Source: JAUILA01 sp964563925
GTDB lineage: Bacteria > Bacteroidota > Bacteroidia > Cytophagales > Cyclobacteriaceae
Length of the DNA: 64,000 nucleotides
Reading direction: 5' to 3'
Assembly (NCBI GenBank): GCA_964563925.1
Contig: CAZLZD010000019.1
Location: 1 to 64,000 of the forward strand
Shown here: positions 33,749 to 42,468 of the stretch, in pieces
Position numbering within the stretch: the first letter of the stretch is position 1
Layout: the number at the start of each line of letters is the position of its first letter
Position numbers and translations under genes: made by a program
Notes under the pieces: generated by a model
What the model was told of the DNA's origin: nothing
What the model saw: the letters and a program-made list of their open reading frames with translations, nothing else
Databases searched by the model: none

Positions 33749-34729
33749 ATGGCACGAATAAAATATTATTACGATACCGAAACCTGTAAATACGAACGGA
33801 TAAAAGTCCGGACACAGGACGTCATCTGGAATTTCCTGGGTCTGGCTTCTGTGGTACTCATTGCCAGTATCGGTATAGTATTCCTGTTCTTTACGTACTT
33901 CGAATCTCCTGATGAGGTGAGGATGCAGAATGAACTGGAAGAAAAGGATCACTACCTGTCTCTGCTGGAGAATGAGATAAACCAGCTCAAGGAAGTGCAG
34001 GAGGCTCTTGAATACCGCGACGATAAAGTGTATCGTGCGGTTCTGGGTGCAGAACCTATCGACCCGTCTATCCGTGATGCAGGAATCGGAGGTGCAGAAC
34101 GCTACCGGGACCTGAAGAGCAAGGATTTCAGGGACAAGGAACTGGTACTCGAGCTCACCAGGGAGGTTGATAAACTGCGCCGTAAGATGTATATCCAGTC
34201 CACCTCCTACGATGAACTGGCTTCACTTGCTGAGAATAAGGCGAAAATGTATGCCGCTATTCCGGCCATTCAACCGGTTGCCAACGAGGAACTGATCCGG
34301 CTGGCCAGCGGGTATGGGTACCGTATGCACCCTGTTTACAAGGTTAAGAAACTTCATACCGGGATTGATTTCTCCGCTCCGCTGGGTACACCAATTTACG
34401 CAACGGCGGATGGGGTGGTTGAAGATGCCCAGGTACGATTCAGCGGGTATGGCAAATTGCTGGAAATCGACCACGGGTTTGGATACAAAACCCGATATGC
34501 ACACATGCAGGAGTTTGCCGTGCGCGAGGGAGAGCGTGTTAAACGCGGTCAGGTCATCGGTTATGTGGGTAACTCTGGGCTTTCCACCGCGCCTCACCTG
34601 CACTATGAAGTGTTTAAAAACGGGAAACATATTAATCCCGTCCATTACTTCTTCAATGACCTTGATCCGGATGATTATGAGAAGATCATCGAACTGGCAT
34701 CCATAGAAAACCAGTCATTAGGCATGTAA
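33749..34729 (+). CDS. M23 family metallopeptidase (membrane-anchored)
   Basis: This 326-residue protein has a basic cytosolic tail, one membrane helix (about residues 30-50), a periplasmic coiled coil (about 60-160) and a LytM/M23 domain (about 190-300) with zinc motifs HTGIDF and HLHYEV. It is expected to cut peptidoglycan cross-links or activate amidases in the periplasm. All zinc ligands are present (H-x3-D and HxH), so it looks catalytically active. It follows mogA by 2 nt. Confidence 0.93.
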   Translation: MARIKYYYDTETCKYERIKVRTQDVIWNFLGLASVVLIASIGIVFLFFTYFESPDEVRMQNELEEKDHYLSLLENEINQLKEVQEALEYRDDKVYRAVLGAEPIDPSIRDAGIGGAERYRDLKSKDFRDKELVLELTREVDKLRRKMYIQSTSYDELASLAENKAKMYAAIPAIQPVANEELIRLASGYGYRMHPVYKVKKLHTGIDFSAPLGTPIYATADGVVEDAQVRFSGYGKLLEIDHGFGYKTRYAHMQEFAVREGERVKRGQVIGYVGNSGLSTAPHLHYEVFKNGKHINPVHYFFNDLDPDDYEKIIELASIENQSLGM

Positions 34730-34736
34730 AAACATT

Positions 34737-34783
34737 GTCTCATACTGATTGTTGTAATTAAAAAGCCAACAATAGTATGAGAC
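34737..34783 (+). promoter_or_regulatory. Long inverted repeat burying the lipoprotein start codon
   Basis: Positions 34737-34754 pair with 34767-34783 over 17 base pairs with one bulged G (34747) and a 12-nt loop. The ATG at 34777 lies inside the right arm. In a transcript running through from the M23 gene this hairpin would block translation initiation. No T-run follows. Confidence 0.65.
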
Positions 34784-35358
34784 TACCCATTTCCCTTTTA
34801 ACATGTTTTTCAATTCTTCTGCTTGCTTCCTGCAGTGGCAGCGGGTATTCGGAAGAGGAACGCGAGACCTACCTGGAAGCAGAACAGGCCCACTATGAAA
34901 CGATACGGGTTTTTGGCGAAGCTTTTGATAACCTCAATATCTTAACCAGCCTCCAGGACTCCATTGATACGCGCATAAGCCTTGTCGATAACTATCTTAG
35001 CGTGGAGGGTGTTGATACCGATTCTCTCGGGCAGGTAAAAAACAGTCTTTCCGCCGCCAGGGAAGAGCTGACTTCAGCCAAGAATGAACTGCTTATCTGG
35101 TCCGATGCCATTTACGGGCTCCCCGATGATACGAGTCCATATAAAGATTCAGAGGACAATGAACCCCCGAGCATCGCCAAGGATGAGCAAAATGATATGA
35201 TCACAAATAACATCAGCTACAAGCCCCTGCCTGCAGATGTTACCCCGGAAGAGCTCCTGAAAATTCAGGAGGAACAGCTCAAAAGTATCACCACCATTCA
35301 TCAGCAAATTGAAGCTTCCATCCAAAAGGCAGAGGAAGCTATTGCTGAAAATCTGTGA
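34777..35358 (+). CDS. Hypothetical lipoprotein with coiled coil
   Basis: This 193-residue protein has a lipoprotein signal (lipobox LLASC, Cys at residue 19) followed by an acidic, helical sequence. Two heptad-like stretches (about 27-110 and 150-193) are separated by a Pro/Asp/Glu-rich linker. I do not recognise a family. It is probably anchored on the periplasmic face of a membrane. It lies 47 nt behind the M23 peptidase gene, and the long hairpin between them overlaps its start codon. Confidence 0.8.
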   Translation: MRLPISLLTCFSILLLASCSGSGYSEEERETYLEAEQAHYETIRVFGEAFDNLNILTSLQDSIDTRISLVDNYLSVEGVDTDSLGQVKNSLSAAREELTSAKNELLIWSDAIYGLPDDTSPYKDSEDNEPPSIAKDEQNDMITNNISYKPLPADVTPEELLKIQEEQLKSITTIHQQIEASIQKAEEAIAENL

Positions 35359-35363
35359 AATAC

Positions 35364-35395
35364 TTTGCCAGTTGAAAACAATTGCCGTATTTAGC
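35364..35395 (+). promoter_or_regulatory. Probable his operon promoter
   Basis: TTTG (35364-35367), a 20-nt spacer and TATTTAGC (35388-35395) have correct spacing but a poor -7 match. The start site would be just before the leader peptide ATG at 35403. Confidence 0.45.
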
Positions 35396-35402
35396 AGGGA
35401 CA

Positions 35403-35477
35403 ATGAAGAATCAGAGGAATCATACCACCCATTCACATGCACATCATGGAAACGTGATGCAGCTGCGCATGGGGTAA
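35403..35477 (+). CDS. hisL: his operon leader peptide
   Basis: This 24-codon reading frame (ATG 35403, TAA 35475) encodes MKNQRNHTTHSHAHHGNVM followed by QLRMG. Five of nine residues in HTTHSHAHH are histidine. It precedes hisG and an attenuator, so it should sense charged tRNA-His: ribosome stalling at the His codons would favour the antiterminator. Confidence 0.85.
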   Translation: MKNQRNHTTHSHAHHGNVMQLRMG

Positions 35478-35528
35478 GATGTTCCTGAAAATATATTAAG
35501 GGCTCGCCATGCGGTGAGCCCTTTTTTT
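35436..35528 (+). promoter_or_regulatory. his attenuator (alternative hairpins)
   Basis: Segment 1 (CATGCACA, 35436-35443, within the His codons) pairs with segment 2 (TGCGCATG, 35464-35471) in 7 of 8 positions. Segment 2 (CGCATGG, 35466-35472) can instead pair perfectly with segment 3 (CCATGCG, 35507-35513), which is part of the terminator stem and loop. Segments 3 and 4 form the terminator. When the ribosome stalls at His codons the 1:2 helix cannot form, 2:3 forms, and transcription continues into hisG. Confidence 0.8.
35498..35528 (+). terminator. Intrinsic terminator of the his attenuator
   Basis: An 11-bp stem with one G-T pair (35498-35508 with 35513-35523) and the loop ATGC is followed by a run of seven Ts (35522-35528). 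It ends 18 nt before the hisG ATG. Confidence 0.9.
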
Positions 35529-35546
35529 GTTAAACACAACGGATAA

Positions 35547-36407
35547 ATGAACAAGAAACTCAGAATCGCCATTCAAAAGTCTGGCCGGCTTCAGGAAAAA
35601 TCGATCGGACTGCTGAAAGAATGCGGATTATCATTCTCCAACAGCTCAAATAAGCTCAAGGCGACCAGTTATAACTTTCCCGCCGAGATACTCTTCCTCC
35701 GGGATGACGATATCCCGCAATATGTGGAGGACTGTGTGGCCGACATTGGCATTATCGGGGAGAATGTCATGATCGAAAAAGGTAAACAGATTGACCTGAT
35801 CGAACGACTCAATTTTGCAAAATGCAGGTTATCCATTGCGGTTCCCAAAAATGTCAATTTTGGCTCCATGCAGGATCTTGAAGGCAAAAGAATCGCCACC
35901 TCCTACCCGGTGATCGTCCGCCGGTTCCTGGAGGAAAAGAAAGTCAACGCCGACATTCATGAGATCAGCGGATCCGTGGAGATTGCGCCGGGAATAGGTT
36001 TGGCCGAAGCCATTTGTGATATCGTAAGCACAGGAAGTACCCTGCTCTCCAATGGATTGAAGGAGGTGGAAACTGTTATGAAGTCGGAGGCCGTCCTGGT
36101 TGCCAATCCTTCCCTGGATGAGGAACGCAAATCCCTGCTGGATAAATTATTGTTCCGGATCAAATCGGTAAAGACCGCTGAAAACAATAAGTACCTGCTC
36201 ATGAATGTACCTAATGAGGCCATTGACCAGATCACGTCCATTTTGCCCGGCATGAAAAGTCCGACCGTAACCCCGCTGAACATGGAAGGCTGGTCTTCAC
36301 TGCATTCGGTCGTTAACGAAAATGATTTCTGGGATAAGATTGATGAATTAAAAAATCTGGGTGCCCAGGGTATCCTTGTTATACCTATCGAAAAAATGAT
36401 ACTCTGA
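35547..36407 (+). CDS. hisG: ATP phosphoribosyltransferase, long form
   Basis: This 286-residue protein is the long form of HisG, with two periplasmic-binding-like catalytic domains and a C-terminal regulatory ACT-like domain that binds histidine for feedback inhibition (about 205-286). Recognisable parts are RIAIQKSGRLQEKS at the N-terminus, CRLSIAVPKN and the PRPP loop EIAPGIGLAEAICDIVSTGSTL. The long form needs no HisZ. It catalyses the first step of histidine synthesis and is the first structural gene behind the attenuator. Confidence 0.97.
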   Translation: MNKKLRIAIQKSGRLQEKSIGLLKECGLSFSNSSNKLKATSYNFPAEILFLRDDDIPQYVEDCVADIGIIGENVMIEKGKQIDLIERLNFAKCRLSIAVPKNVNFGSMQDLEGKRIATSYPVIVRRFLEEKKVNADIHEISGSVEIAPGIGLAEAICDIVSTGSTLLSNGLKEVETVMKSEAVLVANPSLDEERKSLLDKLLFRIKSVKTAENNKYLLMNVPNEAIDQITSILPGMKSPTVTPLNMEGWSSLHSVVNENDFWDKIDELKNLGAQGILVIPIEKMIL

Positions 36408-37687
36408 TGCTGACCCGAATTCTACATCCCTCGCCGGCCCAGTGGCCAGACATTTTACGCCGCCCGGTTATGGAAGCGGCATCCCTTAATGCCACTGTCC
36501 GTACGATTGCCGGGAACGTAAGGCACAACGGAGACAAGGCCCTTCGGGAATATGCGGCCACATTTGACCAGGCTACCCTTGACTCGGTCCTCGTCAGTGA
36601 AGAGGAATTCTCCCGTGCAGAAAAAAAACTGGCAGCGGAGCTTAAGGCAGCCATCGAAAAAGCCGCGGCAAACATCCGGGCTTTTCATGAAAGCCAGCGG
36701 CTGAACGAATCCAGGGTGGAAACGACTCCCGGCGTACATTGCTGGCGGGAAGCCCGCCCGATCGAAAAAGTCGGACTGTATATACCCGGCGGAACCGCGC
36801 CACTGTTTTCTTCCGTCCTGATGCTGGCCATCCCGGCTGCCATCGCGGGCTGTAAAGAAATCATTCTGGCCACTCCTCCCTCCCCGTCGGGGGAAATTCA
36901 CCCTGCCATCCTGTTTGCGGCCAGGCTGACCGGCGTGCACCGGGTGGTTAAGGCCGGTGGAGCCCAGGCCATCGCAGCTATGGCCTATGGAACAGAATCC
37001 GTGCCGGGAGTATTTAAAATTTTCGGACCGGGAAACCAATATGTAACGGCTGCCAAGCAACTGGTGAGTATGGACGGCACGGCCATTGATATGCCGGCAG
37101 GTCCGTCCGAAGTAGCGGTAATCGCTGATGAAACCGCGCGGCCGGAGTTTGTGGCTATTGATCTGCTTTCCCAGGCAGAACACGGACACGACAGCCAGGT
37201 GCTCCTGATCACCACCAGTGAAGCCTTTGCCGACCAGGTGGAAACGGAAATTGAACGCCTGCTGGAGGAACTTCCCCGGGGCGAGTATATGAAGAGCAGC
37301 CTGGGACACAGCAAGGTGATCGTGGTATCTGCCCTGGATGAAGCCGTGCAAATGAGCAATGCCTATTGTCCGGAACACCTGATTCTCGCGGTGGATGATC
37401 CTCAATCGCTGGTGCCGGGCATCCTGAATGCCGGATCTGTTTTCCTGGGACACTACACGCCGGAGTCGGCCGGTGATTATGCAAGCGGCACCAATCATAC
37501 CCTCCCGACCAATGGCGCGGCGGCAGCCTACAGTGGGGTATCCCTGGATAGTTTTACCAAAAGGATTACTTTTCAGCATATCACCCCGGAAGGCCTTCAG
37601 GAACTTGGTCCGACCGTTGAAATACTGGCCGAAGCCGAACAGCTGATGGCACACAAAATGGCAGTCACCTTACGGTTAAATTCATGA
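36407..37687 (+). CDS. hisD: Histidinol dehydrogenase
   Basis: This 426-residue zinc enzyme oxidises histidinol to histidine in two NAD+-dependent steps. Typical segments are the VGLYIPGGTAPLFSSVLM loop, VKAGGAQAIAAMAYGT, VFGPGNQYVTAAK-like FGPGNQ, the DMPAGPSEVAVIAD segment, the zinc-site QAEHGHDSQ, and HTLPTNGAAAAYSGVSLDSF near the end. The start ATG overlaps the hisG TGA (TGATG), so translation is coupled. An in-frame antisense reading frame opposite it is a shadow. Confidence 0.97.
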   Translation: MLTRILHPSPAQWPDILRRPVMEAASLNATVRTIAGNVRHNGDKALREYAATFDQATLDSVLVSEEEFSRAEKKLAAELKAAIEKAAANIRAFHESQRLNESRVETTPGVHCWREARPIEKVGLYIPGGTAPLFSSVLMLAIPAAIAGCKEIILATPPSPSGEIHPAILFAARLTGVHRVVKAGGAQAIAAMAYGTESVPGVFKIFGPGNQYVTAAKQLVSMDGTAIDMPAGPSEVAVIADETARPEFVAIDLLSQAEHGHDSQVLLITTSEAFADQVETEIERLLEELPRGEYMKSSLGHSKVIVVSALDEAVQMSNAYCPEHLILAVDDPQSLVPGILNAGSVFLGHYTPESAGDYASGTNHTLPTNGAAAAYSGVSLDSFTKRITFQHITPEGLQELGPTVEILAEAEQLMAHKMAVTLRLNS

Positions 37688-38712
37688 ACTTAGAACGTTA
37701 TATCCGACCCAATATCCTGAACATGAAGGCGTACTCTTCCGCCCGGGATGAATTTTCCGGTGCGGCACGTGTCTTTCTTGATGCGAATGAAAATCCGTTT
37801 AAATTACCTTATCACCGGTATCCGGATCCGCATCAGGCTGCCATCAAAAAAGAACTGGCTGGTATGAAAGGGGTTGCCCCGGAACAGGTCTTTTTGGGCA
37901 ATGGATCGGATGAACCCATTGACCTGGTGATACGGATGTGCTGTATCCCGGGAAAATCCAACCTGATCACCACCGATCCCACGTACGGCATGTACCAGGT
38001 ATCGGCTGCAGTGAACGATGTAGGGGTACGAAAAGCCGCGCTGAATCCGGACTTCTCGCTGGATCCGGAAGCAATCCGCAGGTTGACGGATGCAGACAGC
38101 AGGCTGCTTTTCCTTTGCAGTCCGAATAACCCCTCCGGCAACATGCTGGATCCGAAATCCCTGAGACAGGCAATCCGCACCTTTCCCGGTATTGTGGTAT
38201 TGGATGAGGCATATGCAGATTTCAGCGGGCATTCATTTCTTTCCGAATTGGATGAATTCAAAAACCTTATCATTTTACAGACCTTCTCAAAAGCCTGGGG
38301 GCTCGCCGGATTGCGGGTGGGTGTGGCCTATGCCGATACGTTTCTTATCAACCTGCTGGACAAGATCAAGCCTCCCTACAACATCAATCAGTACAGCCAG
38401 GAGCAGGTGCTGAATGCCCTGAAGGAAATGGAAGCCATGCAGGACAGAACGGCCACGATCATTGATGAAAGAAAGCGGCTTGCTGAAATTCTCATAGAGA
38501 TCCCCCTGGTGACGGCAGTATATCCTTCGGATGCCAATTTCCTGCTGGTGAGATTCGACAGGTCCGCCGACCTCTTTAACTACCTTTTGGACCAAGGCAT
38601 CATCGTACGGGACCGAAGCAACCAGTTGCATTGTGAAAACTGCCTTCGCCTGACTGTGGGTACCCCGGAAGAAAATAACCTGTTACTAGAAGCCATTCAA
38701 TCATTCAAATGA
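37684..38712 (+). CDS. hisC: Histidinol-phosphate aminotransferase
   Basis: This 342-residue class I/II PLP aminotransferase has FLGNGSDEPIDL near residues 63-74, CSPNNPSGN (about 141-149), the VVLDEAYADFS aspartate region, and the PLP lysine in TFSKAWGLAGLRVG. It converts imidazoleacetol phosphate to histidinol phosphate. Its ATG overlaps the hisD stop in an ATGA arrangement and its stop overlaps hisB in the same way. Confidence 0.97.
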   Translation: MNLERYIRPNILNMKAYSSARDEFSGAARVFLDANENPFKLPYHRYPDPHQAAIKKELAGMKGVAPEQVFLGNGSDEPIDLVIRMCCIPGKSNLITTDPTYGMYQVSAAVNDVGVRKAALNPDFSLDPEAIRRLTDADSRLLFLCSPNNPSGNMLDPKSLRQAIRTFPGIVVLDEAYADFSGHSFLSELDEFKNLIILQTFSKAWGLAGLRVGVAYADTFLINLLDKIKPPYNINQYSQEQVLNALKEMEAMQDRTATIIDERKRLAEILIEIPLVTAVYPSDANFLLVRFDRSADLFNYLLDQGIIVRDRSNQLHCENCLRLTVGTPEENNLLLEAIQSFK

Positions 38713-39830
38713 AAAAGATACTATTTATTGACCGTGACGGAACGATTATCAATGAACCGCCGGACGAACAAATCGATAGCCTCGAGAAACTCAGTTTTTA
38801 TCCGGGTGTGTTCAGAGGACTGGGAAAGATTGCTGACAGAAACGAATTTGAGCTGGTGATGATTACCAACCAGGACGGATTGGGAACAGATTCATTTCCC
38901 GAACCTGATTTCTGGCCGGCCCACAACAAGATGCTGGAGGCCCTGGAGAATGAAGGCATCCGGTTTACCGACATCCTTATCGACCGCTCTTTTCCCCATG
39001 AGAACCTGCCTACACGAAAACCCGGTACCGGCTTGCTTACCTCCTGGCTGGAAACAGGTTTCGACAAATCCGGTTCATATGTGATCGGAGACAGGCTGAG
39101 TGACATTGCACTCGCCAAAAACCTGGGTTGTCGCGGCATTCTTATCAACGACGGGTCATTGAAGCCCCAGATGGAATCGGACGGACTTACCGCACATTGT
39201 GCACTCGTCACCAGCAGCTGGGAGGAAGTCTTCCGGTTTCTTTACCAGCCAGAAAGAAAGGCGGAACACCGCCGTAAAACGAATGAAACCGACATTGACA
39301 TCCGTCTGAACCTGAACGGTACAGGTCAGTCCGATATCTCTACCGGGCTTGGTTTTTTTGACCACATGCTGGAACAAATCGCACGGCACGGCCAGATCGA
39401 TCTCACGGTACGGGTGAATGGCGACCTGGAGATTGACGAACATCATACCATTGAGGACACGGCCCTGGCCCTGGGTACTTGTTTTGACAAGGCACTCGGG
39501 GATAAACGGGGACTGCAGCGATACGGGTTTATGCTTCCCATGGATGATTGCCTGGCCCAGGTAGCCATTGATTTCGGAGGAAGGCCCTGGCTGGTTTGGG
39601 AGGCAGATTTCAAACGTGAAAAAATCGGCGAAATGCCCACGGAAATGTTTATGCACTTCTTTAAGTCATTCTCCGACAATGCCCGCTGTAACCTGAACAT
39701 AAAAGCCGAAGGAGACAATGAACATCACAAGATCGAATCCATCTTTAAGGCCTTTGCAAGAGCGGTCAGAATGGCCGTCTCGGTCAATGAGCACAGTAAA
39801 CAATTACCAAGTACCAAAGGAGTGTTATGA
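38709..39830 (+). CDS. hisB: Bifunctional histidinol-phosphatase / imidazoleglycerol-phosphate dehydratase
   Basis: This 373-residue protein joins an N-terminal HAD phosphatase (nucleophile motif DRDGT at residues 8-12, MITNQDGLG, and GDRLSDIALAKNLG) with a C-terminal dehydratase domain (from about residue 185), which carries the metal motifs DEHHTIEDTALALG and EHHKIESIFKAFARA. It performs steps six and eight of histidine synthesis. The fusion is the enterobacterial and Bacteroidota arrangement. Both active sites look complete. Confidence 0.97.
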   Translation: MKKILFIDRDGTIINEPPDEQIDSLEKLSFYPGVFRGLGKIADRNEFELVMITNQDGLGTDSFPEPDFWPAHNKMLEALENEGIRFTDILIDRSFPHENLPTRKPGTGLLTSWLETGFDKSGSYVIGDRLSDIALAKNLGCRGILINDGSLKPQMESDGLTAHCALVTSSWEEVFRFLYQPERKAEHRRKTNETDIDIRLNLNGTGQSDISTGLGFFDHMLEQIARHGQIDLTVRVNGDLEIDEHHTIEDTALALGTCFDKALGDKRGLQRYGFMLPMDDCLAQVAIDFGGRPWLVWEADFKREKIGEMPTEMFMHFFKSFSDNARCNLNIKAEGDNEHHKIESIFKAFARAVRMAVSVNEHSKQLPSTKGVL

Positions 39831-40414
39831 ACATAGCGTTGGTTAAATACAATGCCGGCAACACACAGTCGGTGCTTTTCGCCCTTGAGCGACTCGGGAT
39901 CACCGCCCGTCTTACCAATGATCCGGAAGAACTCAGGGCCGCGGATAAAGTGATCTTTCCCGGTGTCGGGGAGGCGGGCAGTACCATGCAGCACCTGGAG
40001 GACCTGGGGCTGGACAAGGTGCTTCCATCTCTTACGCAACCTTTCCTGGGAATTTGCCTGGGCATGCAGCTGATGTGCCGGTGGTCGGAAGAAGGGGACA
40101 CACGCTGTCTTGGCATGTTTGACCTGGAGGTACGCCGATTTACGCCCTTACAGGATGAAAAGGTCCCTCACATGGGATGGAATGATCTTGAATTTCATGA
40201 AAATCACCAGCTGTTAAACAATCTTCCAGACCGGCATATGTATTTTGTACACAGCTATTACGTACCTGAATCTGAGTTTTCGATGGCTTCGGCAAATTAC
40301 ATAAAACCGTTTTGCGCGGTACTTCACCGTGATAATTTCTATGCCGTTCAGTTTCACCCTGAAAAATCTGCCGCCCAGGGACAGCAATTACTTGAAAACT
40401 TTATCAAGCTATGA
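39827..40414 (+). CDS. hisH: Imidazole glycerol phosphate synthase, glutaminase subunit
   Basis: This 195-residue class I glutamine amidotransferase has the oxyanion region PGVGEAGSTM, nucleophile Cys77 in LGICLGMQLM, and the His and Glu of the triad in AVQFHPEKS near residue 180. It supplies ammonia to HisF. The start overlaps the hisB stop by 4 nt. Confidence 0.97.
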   Translation: MNIALVKYNAGNTQSVLFALERLGITARLTNDPEELRAADKVIFPGVGEAGSTMQHLEDLGLDKVLPSLTQPFLGICLGMQLMCRWSEEGDTRCLGMFDLEVRRFTPLQDEKVPHMGWNDLEFHENHQLLNNLPDRHMYFVHSYYVPESEFSMASANYIKPFCAVLHRDNFYAVQFHPEKSAAQGQQLLENFIKL

Positions 40415-41133
40415 GAATTATACCTGCCATTGACATCATTGACGGAAAATGCGTACGCCTTACCCAGGGCGACTACGAACAGAAGAAAATTTACAACGAA
40501 GATCCGCTGGAAGTGGCCAAAATGTACGAGGATGCCGGCATTACCTTCCTTCACCTTGTGGACCTTGACGGGGCGAGGTCAGGTCGCATAATAAATACGC
40601 CTGTTCTGGAACGGATTGCTTCCCAGACCCGTCTTCACATCGACTTTGGAGGCGGCATCAAGCGGGATGCAGACATCGAAACCGCATTTAACAGCGGCGC
40701 CAGGCAGGTCACCTGTGGCAGCATCGCGGTAAAGGAACCCGGAACCGTTCTCAAGTGGGTGGAGGACTACGGGACCAACCGGCTGATCGTGGGGGCCGAT
40801 GTAAAAGACCGTAAGATCGCCGTGCATGGCTGGAAGGAAACGACAAGCCTGGAAATTGAGGATTTACTGCATACTTATGTGGCGGAAGGACTGGAATATG
40901 TTATCTGCACTGATATCGCTACCGACGGGATGCTTCAGGGACCCAATTTTGGTTTGTACGAGGACCTGTTAAACACGTTCCCGTCCATTAAATTAATTGC
41001 AAGTGGCGGGGTCAGCAGTATGGACGACCTCCACAGGTTGCAGGAAATGTCGGTTGACGGGGTGATTATCGGGAAGGCGATTTACGAAGGGCGCATAACC
41101 CTTGAGGAATTAAAAAAGTTTGCGGATGCTTAA
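40411..41133 (+). CDS. hisA: ProFAR isomerase (1-(5-phosphoribosyl)-5-amino-4-imidazolecarboxamide isomerase)
   Basis: This 240-residue TIM barrel starts RIIPAIDIIDGKCVRL with the catalytic Asp8, has the phosphate-binding IDFGGGI and ASGGVSS loops, and the second catalytic Asp in CTDIATDGM. It opens the ribose ring of ProFAR. The start overlaps the hisH stop by 4 nt. Confidence 0.97.
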   Translation: MRIIPAIDIIDGKCVRLTQGDYEQKKIYNEDPLEVAKMYEDAGITFLHLVDLDGARSGRIINTPVLERIASQTRLHIDFGGGIKRDADIETAFNSGARQVTCGSIAVKEPGTVLKWVEDYGTNRLIVGADVKDRKIAVHGWKETTSLEIEDLLHTYVAEGLEYVICTDIATDGMLQGPNFGLYEDLLNTFPSIKLIASGGVSSMDDLHRLQEMSVDGVIIGKAIYEGRITLEELKKFADA

Positions 41134-41881
41134 AAAGAGAATAATACCATGCCTGGATATTAAAAATGGCCGTACGGTTAAGGGGGTGAATTTTGTGAAT
41201 ATTCGGGATGCGGGAGATCCGGTGGAGCTGGGTGCGTTGTATGCCCGGGAAGGAGCTGACGAACTTGTATTTCTTGATATCACGGCCACCCATGAGGGAC
41301 GTAAGACCTTTGTGGCCCTTGTACGTGATATAGCCCGACATCTTAACATACCTTTTACGGTAGGGGGCGGCATTAGTTCGGTGGAGGACGTCTCCCCCCT
41401 GCTGCAAGCCGGGGCCGACAAGGTTTCGGTCAATTCTTCCGCGGTTAAAAGACCCGAACTTATTGATGAGCTGGTCGCGGCTTTCGGAAGCCAGTGTATT
41501 GTGGTGGCGATTGACGCGCGCCTGGTAGACGACACATGGATCGTTCATACCCACGGCGGCAGAAATCCTGTCGACAAGGAACTGTTCTCCTGGGCCATGG
41601 AAGTGGAGCGTCGCGGGGCGGGTGAAATCTTGTTTACCAGCATGGACCACGACGGTACTAAGAACGGATTTGCCCTCGAAGCACTAAAAAAACTGCGCCA
41701 AAGCGTATCGGTCCCGGTCATAGCTTCAGGCGGGGCAGGAAACATGGGGCACTTCAGGGATGTGTTTGCTGACGACTGTGCGGATGCTGCCCTGGCCGCC
41801 AGCATTTTTCATTTTAAGGAAATCGGAATCGGTGAACTCAAGGAATATCTGAGCAAAGAAGATATACCTGTCAGGATTTGA
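41126..41881 (+). CDS. hisF: Imidazole glycerol phosphate synthase, cyclase subunit
   Basis: The ATG at 41126 lies inside the last codons of hisA and gives 251 residues starting MLKKRIIPCLDIKNGRTVKGVNF in two conserved blocks. The catalytic aspartates are in CLDI and in TSMDHDGTKNG, and the phosphate loops are VGGGISS and ASGGAGN. It forms the IGP synthase with HisH. It is the last gene of the operon; no hisI or hisIE follows. Confidence 0.97.
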   Translation: MLKKRIIPCLDIKNGRTVKGVNFVNIRDAGDPVELGALYAREGADELVFLDITATHEGRKTFVALVRDIARHLNIPFTVGGGISSVEDVSPLLQAGADKVSVNSSAVKRPELIDELVAAFGSQCIVVAIDARLVDDTWIVHTHGGRNPVDKELFSWAMEVERRGAGEILFTSMDHDGTKNGFALEALKKLRQSVSVPVIASGGAGNMGHFRDVFADDCADAALAASIFHFKEIGIGELKEYLSKEDIPVRI

Positions 41882-41913
41882 TAGTTATCTTTTGAGTGTT
41901 TTGAGTATATTAA

Positions 41914-42468
41914 ATGAATGATTCCATGAAAAAATTCATTGAACGATATTACGGCTTATTTTTGGTGATTGCCCTGGTGATCTTTCATGCGGCATATTCC
42001 CTTCCTATGAACTGGCTGTATCTAATGATGGGAACCCTGCTCGTTACGACTGAGCTGATTCAATGGCGAATTCAACGCAGGGAATGCTCAACTGGCATGA
42101 TTTTCAAAATCACGTCCTATCAATGGATAATGTCGATTGGTGTTGCAGGATTCATAATTTACTGGTTCGTCTCCGGGGGGTCCGGAATCCTCTTATGGAT
42201 TTCCATAGCCCTGGTTCTCTGTTACCAGGTTCTTTATACGATCAGGAACCGTTATTACTTTTATCTGATCAGTCCGGATGGCATACGGGGCATAAATGAC
42301 AGCCTCAGAATTAATGCGGTTGATATCCGAAATGTGCATATGGACGAAGGAGAAATCATTGTGGATACTTCCAGGCACACCAATCATTTTGAAATCGAGC
42401 GGAAACGGCTCGCATCGCCCGATTGGAATGAACTTGTCGGCATGATACGAAGCCACCTTGCAAAATGA
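41914..42468 (+). CDS. Hypothetical membrane protein with PH-like C-terminus
   Basis: This 184-residue protein has four predicted membrane helices (about 15-33, 35-48, 68-86 and 88-110) and a soluble C-terminal domain with alternating strands (YYFYLISPDGIRGI, RNVHMDEGEIIVDT, HFEIERKRL) that resembles bacterial PH-like domains. I do not recognise a named family. Its stop overlaps the GNAT gene by 4 nt, and that gene overlaps the MFS gene by 4 nt, giving a tight three-gene unit 32 nt behind hisF. Confidence 0.75.
   Translation: MNDSMKKFIERYYGLFLVIALVIFHAAYSLPMNWLYLMMGTLLVTTELIQWRIQRRECSTGMIFKITSYQWIMSIGVAGFIIYWFVSGGSGILLWISIALVLCYQVLYTIRNRYYFYLISPDGIRGINDSLRINAVDIRNVHMDEGEIIVDTSRHTNHFEIERKRLASPDWNELVGMIRSHLAK

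Noticed and set aside
36455..37654. 399-codon reading frame on the minus strand opposite hisD
   Set aside because: It lies entirely within hisD, has no recognisable domain and shows the composition expected from a shadow frame in GC-rich coding DNA.
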